Source: a virus
Reading direction: 5' to 3' (one strand)
IMG/VR virus record: IMGVR_UViG_3300020477_000145
Coordinates: 1-22,574 of that record
DNA: 22,574 nucleotides
Part shown: piece by piece, positions 13,488 through 19,742 of the stretch
How positions within the stretch are numbered: position 1 is the stretch's first letter
Layout: each line of letters opens with the position of its first letter
Made by a program: the position numbers and the translations under genes
The notes under the pieces: generated by a model
What the model was told of the DNA's origin: nothing
Database searches by the model: none
What the model saw: only the letters and a program-made list of their open reading frames with translations

Positions 13488-13500
13488 CAAGGGTTAAATA
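13488..13500 (+). repeat. GGGTTAAATA intergenic element, copy F
   Basis: GCAAGGGTTAAATAAACATTATGG. It lies in the convergent gap between the genes ending at 13405 and 13568. The upstream TTTTTCTGCAA matches copy D. Confidence 0.7.
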
Positions 13501-13567
13501 AACATTATGGACGCGCTACAAGCATTAGAGCAGTTTATACACGTGCTCAGGTGTTGCTATGGAACGG

Positions 13568-13747
13568 TTAAGTGTCACAAGCGTCATTACACAACCATCC
13601 TTTATCATATGCTATCATTGAAGGCCCTTCATTGTCCTCTATGTAGTCATCAGCAAATCCCATAGATATTAGATGCATGCCCATGTCAACGGCCTTCTGG
13701 CAGTTAAAACATAAGTCAGGATAGTCTTTACCTGTTAAGTATTTCAT
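13568..13747 (-). CDS. Zinc-binding mini-protein, 59 aa
   Basis: The ATG forms TAATG with the stop of the nuclease gene upstream on the minus strand, so the two are one operon. The product has CFNCQ near residue 13 and CNDAC near the C-terminus, a possible bipartite zinc site, separated by an acidic methionine-rich helix. It is transcribed with a candidate homing endonuclease but its composition is closer to the other virus genes. It is more plausible than the frame on the opposite strand. The function is unknown. Confidence 0.65.
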   Translation of the reverse strand: MKYLTGKDYPDLCFNCQKAVDMGMHLISMGFADDYIEDNEGPSMIAYDKGWLCNDACDT

Positions 13748-14709
13748 TATTTGTCACCCCCTTTTCTTTTCCTTGTATATTGATTGCCCGTATGTTTTCC
13801 CTTATTCCATGGAACTCTCTTTGGTCTATACGGGTTCTTTTTAGGTAATGTTAAGCCATCACAAATTCTTTTAGTTCTACGAAAGGAAATAGTCAATTCC
13901 TTACTTATTTCAGTTCGAGTATAACCTTTTCTCCAAAGTTTCAATATCATAGGGGTTATCTTTTCATCCTCATATCCCCACTTCTTTTTCCATGATACCG
14001 ATATTTGATTGCCTAACCCTAATTCTTTAGCCCATTGCCATCGAACATTAGTTTTAATGCCAAATTTATCTTCTACTACTTGGCTTGGGTTATGTATATT
14101 TTTATCATTATAGATTCTTAAAAACTCTTCTTTCATATTCTTTAAACAATCTTCTTGATAATTTAACAACTTTTTAGTCAGTTGGTTTTTCTTACGTGTA
14201 AATGCTGACTTATTAGTTTGTTTAAAAACATCTAAATTATCCACACACATTCTAAACTTATCATAATTATTACATGTTTTGAAAATCCCTTCATAACGTT
14301 GCGCAATCGGTCTTTCAATAGGTATAGAAATTATCATTGAGTTATTATCTAAATTATCTTCACTTTTAGCCTGTTCATAGATATAACTTTGAGGTATTAC
14401 AAAAATATCTTTAGGATTATAATCTATATCATAACCTACGCATATTGCATAATCAAAAGCGTTTTTTTGGATTTGAGTCCCGATAAATTTAAAATCATAT
14501 CTCTTTTCCTTTTTTCCATCGTGTTTTCTTTTCGGTCCTGATTCATTAGTTCTTGAAGTTTTAACTTCAACGCGATGCATATTTTTCCAAAGGAATAAGT
14601 CATAAGTCCTATCTATTTTAACAGCGTCAATATCCATCCGACCTAATAAGAATTGAACATAATGTTCACCCATATTTCCTTTAATAGACAAAAAGGTATG
14701 GTCGGGCAT
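13747..14709 (-). CDS. PD-(D/E)XK nuclease with C-terminal DNA-binding motifs, possible homing endonuclease
   Basis: The 320-residue protein has an N-terminal PD-(D/E)XK nuclease core: E15 (GNMGEHYV), D37 (TYDLFLW), then E48-V-K50 (RVEVKTS), followed by QKNAFDY near 81-87. The C-terminal third carries two helix-turn-helix-like segments (about 208-232, NPSQVVEDKFGI; about 250-285, GYTRTEISKELTIS) and PYRPKRVPWNKGKHTG (about 293-308), a motif like NUMOD modules of homing endonucleases. It should cut DNA at a specific long site. The gene is visibly richer in A+T than its neighbours, lies alone on the minus strand with a GAGGTGA ribosome site, and has no partner methyltransferase, all fitting a mobile homing gene. 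A solitary restriction-like nuclease is the alternative. Confidence 0.65.
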   Translation of the reverse strand: MPDHTFLSIKGNMGEHYVQFLLGRMDIDAVKIDRTYDLFLWKNMHRVEVKTSRTNESGPKRKHDGKKEKRYDFKFIGTQIQKNAFDYAICVGYDIDYNPKDIFVIPQSYIYEQAKSEDNLDNNSMIISIPIERPIAQRYEGIFKTCNNYDKFRMCVDNLDVFKQTNKSAFTRKKNQLTKKLLNYQEDCLKNMKEEFLRIYNDKNIHNPSQVVEDKFGIKTNVRWQWAKELGLGNQISVSWKKKWGYEDEKITPMILKLWRKGYTRTEISKELTISFRRTKRICDGLTLPKKNPYRPKRVPWNKGKHTGNQYTRKRKGGDK

Positions 14710-14739
14710 TTAGTCACCTCTTAAGTAGTCTAAATCGAC

Positions 14740-14756
14740 ACACTTTCTTAAAGTGT
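14740..14756 (-). promoter_or_regulatory. 7-3-7 palindrome before the nuclease gene
   Basis: ACACTTT-CTT-AAAGTGT is a perfect inverted repeat. On the minus strand it contains a TATA-like TTTAAGAA about 40 bases before the nuclease ATG, leaving space for the GAGGTGA ribosome site, so it may combine promoter and operator. It also lies after the stop of the 14790-15035 gene and could be a terminator stem. Confidence 0.4.
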
Positions 14757-14789
14757 CAGACTGGCGGTTTCGGTGGTCGGGGGTGGCCA

Positions 14790-15035
14790 TTAGAGGCCAC
14801 CCTTTCCACGCTTTAGGTTGATTAACCTAAGCACCTTAGCATAAGCCCCTACAAGGGCCTCATTTACTAATGACTCAGGGTCACCTATGCACCCGTCAGG
14901 ATAGTCGGCATCAAAGTGCTCGAACTCATCATAACGGGCGTTCATTTTAGCTCCAGCCTCTCTATGTAATAGAGTGACCTCGGCGGCTAACTCATCTATC
15001 TCAGGGACTTTCACCCTGCGTTGATTTATATCCAT
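14790..15035 (-). CDS. Small hypothetical protein, 81 aa
   Basis: The ATG at 15035 lies about 32 bases after a TATA-like TTTAAGTA (minus strand, 15060-15067), consistent with a leaderless message. The product has an N-terminal helix (VPEIDELAAEVTLLHREAG), an acidic middle (YDEFEHFDADYPDG) and a helical, basic C-terminus (GAYAKVLRLINLKRGKGG). It is divergent from the terminase operon and shares a regulatory gap with it, so an early regulator is possible. No family recognised. Confidence 0.6.
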   Translation of the reverse strand: MDINQRRVKVPEIDELAAEVTLLHREAGAKMNARYDEFEHFDADYPDGCIGDPESLVNEALVGAYAKVLRLINLKRGKGGL

Positions 15036-15059
15036 AGCTATATCGTCAGGGGCATATGC

Positions 15060-15067
15060 TACTTAAA
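15060..15067 (-). promoter_or_regulatory. TATA-like box for the 15035 gene
   Basis: TTTAAGTA on the minus strand lies 32 bases upstream of the ATG at 15035. Weaker than the other TATA boxes. Confidence 0.45.
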
Positions 15068-15103
15068 GGTTTGCTATCCCCCCGCTCCATGTAGACCCCC
15101 TAT

Positions 15104-15115
15104 GCAGTATACTGC
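15104..15115 (+). promoter_or_regulatory. Palindrome GCAGTATACTGC, candidate operator
   Basis: A perfect 12-base palindrome lies in the divergent gap between the 15035 gene and the terminase operon, about 46 bases before the operon TATA box. This suits a repressor or activator dimer controlling both units. Confidence 0.5.
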
Positions 15116-15160
15116 TAAGGTAGCTAATCTATAAATTTTCTATATTTTGGCATAGAAAGA

Positions 15161-15179
15161 TATATATACAAGCATGCTT
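15161..15179 (+). promoter_or_regulatory. Terminase operon promoter with AAGCATGCTT palindrome
   Basis: TATATATA (15161-15168) begins 29 bases before the ATG at 15190. The palindrome AAGCATGCTT (15170-15179) lies between TATA box and transcription start, where a bound protein would block the polymerase. Confidence 0.65.
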
Positions 15180-15189
15180 ATGCATTTCC

Positions 15190-15570
15190 ATGACCAATAG
15201 AACGACGGACTCAACGAGGTATATAATCCAAGTGGGTCGGAACAGATTTAGGCGAGGCGTATGGGAGTCATTGAAGGACATCTGTGCGATAGAGAACACG
15301 AGGCTTGCGGATGAGATATGGCAGGCGTTGGATGCACACGTGAAGGATTATGCACGTGAGGACAAGCGATTGGAGGCAAAGGCCATGGATGAGGGGCCTC
15401 AGCCTGATTTTAGCATGCCAGAGGAGAAGGGCAATATATTTGACAAGATGGTTGATGACATTGTTGCTGAGGCATCAGCTGAGGAGGTTGAGGAGGTGTT
15501 ACAGGATGAGAGTAGAGAGCGCGGTCGAATGGCGAGCAGCGATATGTTTGGACATTATAGAAAGAAATGA
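15190..15570 (+). CDS. Small protein with DNA-binding-like N-terminus, first gene of terminase operon
   Basis: Leaderless ATG 29 bases after the TATA box. The 126-residue product begins with a basic strand and helices (TRYIIQVGRNRFRRGVWESL, then LADEIWQALDAHVKDY) that could be a ribbon-helix-helix-like fold, followed by an acidic C-terminal region (AEASAEEVEEVLQDE). Being first in the operon and overlapping the terminase small subunit, it may regulate the packaging genes or assist packaging. The fold call is weak. Confidence 0.55.
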   Translation: MTNRTTDSTRYIIQVGRNRFRRGVWESLKDICAIENTRLADEIWQALDAHVKDYAREDKRLEAKAMDEGPQPDFSMPEEKGNIFDKMVDDIVAEASAEEVEEVLQDESRERGRMASSDMFGHYRKK

Positions 15571-16076
15571 GCAAGAGCGGGAAGAGTTACAGTACTGAGG
15601 ACAAGCAGGAGGCTATGGGTTTGTATTTGCGGGGTCATTCGGGCGCGGAGATAGCTCGGAAGTTGAACGACCGTTATGGTTATGGTTTGAGTGGAGCGAC
15701 GGTGAAGCTTTGGGCTGAGAAGGGGGGTTGGGATGAGTATCGCAATCAGGTAGAGATAGATTTGATAGAGCATACACGTAAGACCGTAGTTAGTGACATG
15801 GCTAAGAACATGCACGAGTTAGAGGAGGTACGTCAGGAGTTTTTGAAGAAGATGCGTAGTAAGAGTGGTCCTGAGATACGGGGTCATGAGTTTGTGAAGA
15901 TGACTGAGATGTTGACTAAGTTACAGGATGTAGAGGTTGAGAAGGAGAACATGGTTACGCACATCAACACATGCATACATGATGCATTAGGGGAGGTAGA
16001 TATAGAGAAGCGTTTGAAGCAGAAGTTTTTGCGAGCTTATATTAGTAAGTTAAGAGGTGGTGATGGGAGTGGATGA
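15567..16076 (+). CDS. terS: Terminase small subunit
   Basis: The 169-residue product has an N-terminal helix-turn-helix (about residues 10-55: EDKQEAMGLYLRGHSGAEI, then GATVKLWAEKGGW) followed by a long helical oligomerisation region (MHELEEVRQEFLKKMRS, EFVKMTEMLTKL) and a basic tail. This layout matches terminase small subunits, which bind the packaging start site and hand DNA to the large subunit. Length is typical. The ATG overlaps the preceding stop by four bases. The large subunit lies 2 kb downstream in the same operon, separated by eight small genes, a wider gap than in most tailed viruses. Confidence 0.7.
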   Translation: MSKSGKSYSTEDKQEAMGLYLRGHSGAEIARKLNDRYGYGLSGATVKLWAEKGGWDEYRNQVEIDLIEHTRKTVVSDMAKNMHELEEVRQEFLKKMRSKSGPEIRGHEFVKMTEMLTKLQDVEVEKENMVTHINTCIHDALGEVDIEKRLKQKFLRAYISKLRGGDGSG

Positions 16077-16176
16077 TTTTGATTTGAGTGACATGGTGGA
16101 TTTTTTCAAGAAGAGTAAGAAGGTGAAGGTATTGGTAGTTGATGAGGAAGGGGTGCATGATGTCGAAGAATCGTAA
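16063..16176 (+). CDS. Small protein, 37 aa
   Basis: The ATG is preceded by AGAGGTGGTG and overlaps the end of terS by 14 bases. The product is acidic at both ends with a lysine-rich centre (MVDFFKKSKKVKVLVVDEEG). The length is below what can be classified; the ribosome site and overlaps support it. Confidence 0.55.
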   Translation: MGVDDFDLSDMVDFFKKSKKVKVLVVDEEGVHDVEES

Positions 16177-16420
16177 TGGATTGGGCGAGAATTTTGTGGC
16201 AGGTAAGCGGAATCACACTTTTACGGACTCGGATTTGAAGCGCGAGATAAAGTATATGGATATACGGGCATATTGTTTGAAGAAGATGAAGAACACGCAG
16301 GAGTATCGGGATGAGCATTGGCAGGTATCGGACGAGGCATTGAGGGTATATATGCAGGGTATATTTGATGCGACGTCGGATTTTCTTGGTTGGTGTGAGG
16401 GGAGAGTAGACAATGAGTGA
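16160..16420 (+). CDS. Hypothetical protein, 86 aa
   Basis: The start at 16160 (or the adjacent ATG at 16157) has GGGGTG a few bases upstream. The product is polar and helical (SDLKREIKYMDIRAYCLKKM, DEALRVYMQGIFDATSDFL) with no metal site. It overlaps its neighbours at both ends. The function is unknown. Confidence 0.6.
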   Translation: MSKNRNGLGENFVAGKRNHTFTDSDLKREIKYMDIRAYCLKKMKNTQEYRDEHWQVSDEALRVYMQGIFDATSDFLGWCEGRVDNE

Positions 16421-16514
16421 TTTTGTATGGAGTGTGCTTATCGGAATTGGGATTGTGGTATTGGCTATGGGTATAGTGGCGTGGTTGACGGTACGGAGGG
16501 TACGGAATCAATGA
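16413..16514 (+). CDS. Single-pass membrane mini-protein, 33 aa
   Basis: The frame overlaps both neighbours. Residues about 5-27 (VWSVLIGIGIVVLAMGIVAW) form one clear membrane helix, followed by a basic tail (RRVRNQ) that should face the cytoplasm. It is the only plain membrane protein in the early and packaging genes. It could be a holin-like or membrane-anchoring factor; the sequence does not decide this. Confidence 0.6.
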   Translation: MSDFVWSVLIGIGIVVLAMGIVAWLTVRRVRNQ

Positions 16515-16846
16515 AGGAGTGGTTTTTGGATTTGGATAGTACTAAGAAGTTAGTGGCGCGTTATTTACGGGAGTATCCTCATACGCGGGACAGTGACACG
16601 GAGTTATACTTTATGATATTGAAGGATTACTATGGTGCATTGCCTGATGAGGTACGTCATGCTTCGGTTGACGGGTTTATAAGTGATTTATATTTATTAT
16701 TGAAGTATGCACCGAGTAAGAGTACGGTAAGTCGGGTACGTCGTCGGGTACAGAATGATGATGAGATATTTCAGGGTACGCCTGAGATACAGGAGAGGCG
16801 TAAGGAGGCACTTAGTCAGCATGAGAAGTGGTTACTGGGCGAATGA
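16511..16846 (+). CDS. Conserved-pattern virus protein, 111 aa
   Basis: The start at 16511 overlaps the membrane mini-protein stop. The product contains YPHTRDSDTELYFMIL near the N-terminus, a central helical domain, then SKSTVSRVRRRVQND and GTPEIQERRKEA. The order PxTRxSDxxLY ... SxSTVSRxRRxxQN ... P ... xRR is one I associate with small hypothetical proteins near replication or regulatory genes of tailed viruses. The STVSRVRRR part looks like a recognition helix, so DNA binding is plausible. Confidence 0.6.
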   Translation: MKEWFLDLDSTKKLVARYLREYPHTRDSDTELYFMILKDYYGALPDEVRHASVDGFISDLYLLLKYAPSKSTVSRVRRRVQNDDEIFQGTPEIQERRKEALSQHEKWLLGE

Positions 16847-16941
16847 AGTGCAAGTTATGTGGGTGTGAGGAGTGGAAGCACCCTTTGACTAAGAAGGTGC
16901 GTTGTGGTTATTGTTATGACAGGCATGGGAACAAGAGATGA
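16843..16941 (+). CDS. Zinc-knuckle mini-protein, 32 aa
   Basis: Both ends overlap neighbours by four bases. The product has CKLCGC at residues 3-8 and CGYC near residues 21-24, a minimal zinc site, in a basic background (HPLTKKVRCGY, RHGNKR). It resembles the 42-residue protein at 8874-9002. It probably contacts nucleic acid. Confidence 0.65.
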   Translation: MKCKLCGCEEWKHPLTKKVRCGYCYDRHGNKR

Positions 16942-17123
16942 AGTGGAAGTTTAGTTGTTTTGTGTGTGGATTTGCATGGGAGGAGGCGCATCGGAACATA
17001 CATGAGTCGGATTTTATATTTAGCAAGAAAAAAGAGGGTAGACCTATGGTAGACTGCCCAAAATGTCAGATGGACGACATACATGCTCCATTGATGGGTG
17101 ATTTAGTTGGTCAACGTAAATAG
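16938..17123 (+). CDS. Zinc-ribbon mini-protein, 61 aa
   Basis: ATGA overlap with the preceding gene. CFVCG (residues 7-11) and CPKC (near residues 40-43) form a zinc ribbon with a long basic/acidic finger (HRNIHESDFIFSKKKEG). Two zinc mini-proteins in tandem suggest they act together or on related targets. Function unknown. Confidence 0.65.
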   Translation: MKWKFSCFVCGFAWEEAHRNIHESDFIFSKKKEGRPMVDCPKCQMDDIHAPLMGDLVGQRK

Positions 17124-17457
17124 GCAGAAGCAGAGGAACGATGTTAGTCGTCTTTTGCGGACGAGTAATCGGAATCGGAATGCGTTTCGGTGGAGTACGA
17201 GTGAGACGGAGGAGCATATAGAGATGAAGTTTCAGATTTGTAAACAGTTGAAGGATTGGGGTCACGAGTTTTACACTGAGGCGATATTTGAGCCGAGTGG
17301 ATTGCGTGCAGATGTGATAGATGCGGACACGGGGATAGTGTATGAGGTTGTGAATTACGAGGGTGATGAGTCTATGAAGAAGAAGGCTAAGAACTATCCT
17401 TTGGAGGTACGGTTTATTAGTGCTAACGATGTATTTCGGGAGGAGTTGTTATTGTAA
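17107..17457 (+). CDS. PD-(D/E)XK-like protein with altered active site
   Basis: A TTG start at 17107 follows GGGTGA and lies inside the end of the preceding gene. The 116-residue product shows a restriction-endonuclease-like core: helix with EEHIEMK (35-41), E58, D69 (RADVID) and E80 (VYEVVNYE). The lysine expected two residues after E80 is valine, so catalysis may be lost or rearranged. The YP motif after the core (AKNYPLEVRFI) is common in related archaeal virus proteins of this size. Roles in such families include DNA repair, junction cutting and host DNA attack; none is fixed here. No ATG lies before residue 40, which supports TTG. Confidence 0.55.
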   Translation: MVNVNRQKQRNDVSRLLRTSNRNRNAFRWSTSETEEHIEMKFQICKQLKDWGHEFYTEAIFEPSGLRADVIDADTGIVYEVVNYEGDESMKKKAKNYPLEVRFISANDVFREELLL

Positions 17458-17477
17458 ACAACAATTTTGAGAAGGAC

Positions 17478-17966
17478 TTGGCTGATGGTCAGAAGGGCGA
17501 GGAGGCGGTCAGGCACTTTGTAGAAAAGACGTGGCAGAAGCGTTTTATCAGGTATAATGATGATTTTGCGTATGATATTTTGTTTCAGAATGATTTTGAG
17601 GCGCCAGTGACGTTTGAGGTAAAGACTGACCTTTGGGAGCGTGATATGGACAAAGGGGGGTCAGGAAACATGGCGATAGAGTATAAATGTCGTGGGAAGC
17701 CGAGTGGAATAAGAAAGACAAAGGCAAAATTTTTTGCATATTACTTTCCAAACATTAGAGAGGAGCAGCTTTGGGTGATAAGTGTGATGAAATTGAAGGA
17801 ATTATTGAGTGAAAACACATTCAGGGCGGTAGATGGTGGTGAAACTTACTATGATAATGATGAAAAGGTAACGAGGTGTTATTTGATACCCAGATTTGAG
17901 TATAAAAATCATTTTAGTCGTTATACTTTTGATGGTCGAGGGGGTTGGTTGGTATCATTAGGATAA
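17478..17966 (+). CDS. PD-(D/E)XK nuclease, small
   Basis: The 162-residue product has an intact PD-(D/E)XK core: E9 (GQKGEEAV), D33 (AYDILFQ), E47 and K49 (TFEVKTD), then GNMAIEYKCRGKPSGIRKTK, a segment I recall from small virus-encoded nucleases of this fold. The TTG at 17478 has only a weak site. The frame stays open upstream to 17451, where ATT lies eight bases after GGGAGG and would add NNNFEKDL, so a rare ATT start is possible. It may process DNA during packaging or recombination, as it precedes the large terminase. A host-DNA-degrading role is an alternative. Confidence 0.65.
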   Translation: MADGQKGEEAVRHFVEKTWQKRFIRYNDDFAYDILFQNDFEAPVTFEVKTDLWERDMDKGGSGNMAIEYKCRGKPSGIRKTKAKFFAYYFPNIREEQLWVISVMKLKELLSENTFRAVDGGETYYDNDEKVTRCYLIPRFEYKNHFSRYTFDGRGGWLVSLG

Positions 17967-18088
17967 TAAAGGATGGTGAGGTGCTTGAGGAGTCGGAAAA
18001 TTTACAATACATTCATGAAAAGTTACTTTGGTATGACAAAAACGTTAAAGAGTTAGAGATAACTGTGTTAAAATACAAATATGAGTAA
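17945..18088 (+). CDS. Small protein, 47 aa
   Basis: A TTG at 17945 opens a frame that overlaps the end of the nuclease gene and the first eight bases of the terminase gene. The product (IIKDGEVLEESENLQY, then LWYDKNVKELEITVL) has a plausible beta-alpha composition and fills an otherwise empty 100-base gap. A competing ATG frame of 27 residues at 17973 lacks such composition. The start codon is uncertain. Confidence 0.5.
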   Translation: MVGIIRIIKDGEVLEESENLQYIHEKLLWYDKNVKELEITVLKYKYE

Positions 18089-19547
18089 CTCCAAGTACAT
18101 TTCGCAGGCTATTGCAGGTGCATTGGAGATAATGAAGGACCAGCCTTTGACGTTGGGTGAGTTCATAGATGAGGTAATGTCGGATTACATGGAGTTGGAA
18201 CCCGGAGAGTATGTTCCTTTGGGTGACATGCACACAGAGTGGGAGGAGAATTTAGCGAAGGGTGAGTACACGGCGATAATTTGTGCGAGGGGTCACTTGA
18301 AGACGACGTGGAGTTTATGTGTTTTGGCATATTACATGCATAAGCAGAGAAATTTTCGTGCGTTGTATATTTCGGCGACGTTGGAGCAGGCTTGGGACAA
18401 GTTAGAGCAGTTTGAGGAGTTGTGTGGTCGTAGTTGGCGTTTGAACAATTTTCTGGCGAAGATGGACGACAAGCGTATAACCTTGAGGAAGGGTGCTAAG
18501 TATTTCAACAATGGTAGTAGGGTTCACGGTGCGAGTATAGGAAAGGCGCTTGAGGGTCCTCACGTTCACATGATTATATTGGACGATGTGTTGCAGGAGT
18601 TTCCGAATTTGACAGATGACAAGGTAATTCATTATGTTCAGCGAGTTGTGATGCCGATGAGGTTGCCGCATGCACAGATGTTGCTTGTGGGGACGCAGAA
18701 GAGGGTAGGAGACATAACGGACTGGGTAAGTGAGAGTAGTGAGTGGAATATGATACGTCATCCTGCGTTGAAGGAGGATGGAACGCCGAGGTGGCCTGAA
18801 TATTGGAATCGGGAGCGTTTGGACAAGGAAAAGGAGACGATGGGTAGTCGGGCTTTTGAGAGTGAGTATATGTTGAATCCATTGGACCCAGAGAGTGCTG
18901 TGATACCGTATGAGGTATTGGAGCGTAATTTGGTGGATGATTTGGACATGGGGTTGTCGGATGTGGATGACGATATAAGCGTCGTAATGGGTGTTGACTT
19001 GGCTGTGGGTATGAACAGTCAGAATGATGAGACAAGCTATGCTATCGTGGCTTACAACAGGAAGGACGAGCGTCGTAGGGTTCTTTACAGTTGGACAGGG
19101 AAAGTAATGGCGAAGGGGAGCGGTTGGTTGGAGACTCAGGTGTTAAAGATTAGGGAGTTGGCGAAACGTTTTAATCCAGATACGATTATGATAGAATCGA
19201 ATGGGTATCAGAGACTTGTGGTACATAGTGCGAGCGATTTGGCGGGGCTTCCCGTCGAAGGACACAACACAGGCCGAGAGAAACACAGTCACGATGTGGG
19301 GATACCGGGGTTGGCCTTGGAGTTTGAAAAGGAGAGATACTCGGTTCCGTGGAAAAGCGAAATAAGGGAGGCGAGTCGTCCGGGACCTCGCAAGCTTGTG
19401 GATGGATTGGCGAGGTTGGTTTACGGTAAGAATGGAAGGTTAGAGGGTCACACTCCTGATGCGGTGATGGCGTTATGGATGTGTGAATTGGCGATTAAGA
19501 ATTTGAACAAAAAGGGTTTGAGTTATGCCAGTTGGGATTACATATAG
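18081..19547 (+). CDS. terL: Terminase large subunit (ATPase-nuclease)
   Basis: The 488-residue protein drives DNA into the prohead and cuts it. The ATPase domain has Walker A around 68-76 (CARGHLKTT), Walker B at 164-170 (MIILDDV) and a coupling motif LLVGTQ at 201-206. The RNase H-like nuclease has D306 (GVDLAVG), E372 (IMIESNGYQ) and D460 (HTPDAVMAL). Length and order of motifs are normal. It overlaps the preceding small gene by eight bases and ends the long packaging operon; a new promoter follows. Its coding strand is poor in C like the rest of the operon. Confidence 0.93.
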   Translation: MSNSKYISQAIAGALEIMKDQPLTLGEFIDEVMSDYMELEPGEYVPLGDMHTEWEENLAKGEYTAIICARGHLKTTWSLCVLAYYMHKQRNFRALYISATLEQAWDKLEQFEELCGRSWRLNNFLAKMDDKRITLRKGAKYFNNGSRVHGASIGKALEGPHVHMIILDDVLQEFPNLTDDKVIHYVQRVVMPMRLPHAQMLLVGTQKRVGDITDWVSESSEWNMIRHPALKEDGTPRWPEYWNRERLDKEKETMGSRAFESEYMLNPLDPESAVIPYEVLERNLVDDLDMGLSDVDDDISVVMGVDLAVGMNSQNDETSYAIVAYNRKDERRRVLYSWTGKVMAKGSGWLETQVLKIRELAKRFNPDTIMIESNGYQRLVVHSASDLAGLPVEGHNTGREKHSHDVGIPGLALEFEKERYSVPWKSEIREASRPGPRKLVDGLARLVYGKNGRLEGHTPDAVMALWMCELAIKNLNKKGLSYASWDYI

Positions 19548-19565
19548 AAAGTGTTATATACCTGA

Positions 19566-19573
19566 TATATATA
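19566..19573 (+). promoter_or_regulatory. TATA box for the portal operon
   Basis: TATATATA begins 27 bases before the ATG at 19593, giving a leaderless message. It separates portal and head genes from the terminase operon. Confidence 0.7.
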
Positions 19574-19592
19574 CATCCAGTCCAACCAAGCC

Positions 19593-19742
19593 ATGAAAAA
19601 GCGAACACGGTTGGAAATTTATGGAATTAGCAGGGAGACTAAGGTAAGTCTCAAGGAGATAGCTAAGGCGGAGAATGTACCGACTGGGGTGCTTGTAGAG
19701 CCGATATTGCGGCGATATGTTCGGGAGTATCGTGGCCGATAA
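19593..19742 (+). CDS. Ribbon-helix-helix-like DNA-binding protein, 49 aa
   Basis: Leaderless first gene of the portal operon. The short basic strand (KKRTRLEIYGI) followed by two helices (VSLKEIAKAENV, then VLVEPILRRYVREYR) matches a ribbon-helix-helix/CopG-like or small helix-turn-helix regulator. Its position suggests control of late genes, possibly through the palindromes seen at other promoters. Confidence in the fold is moderate. Confidence 0.6.
   Translation: MKKRTRLEIYGISRETKVSLKEIAKAENVPTGVLVEPILRRYVREYRGR

Noticed and set aside
9694-13500. CRISPR array from the repeated element
   Set aside because: Copies are spaced irregularly by hundreds to two thousand bases, contain genes between them, and the repeat is short and imperfect. 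No cas genes are present.
13507-13665. 52-residue plus-strand frame after repeat copy F
   Set aside because: It starts only 13 bases after the TATA-like core and is antisense to the better supported zinc mini-protein at 13568-13747, which overlaps the nuclease stop.
18402-19035. Long minus-strand frames of 119 and 153 residues opposite the large terminase
   Set aside because: They are His/Pro/Ser-rich reverse-frame products caused by the C-poor coding strand of the terminase gene, without promoters or ribosome sites.
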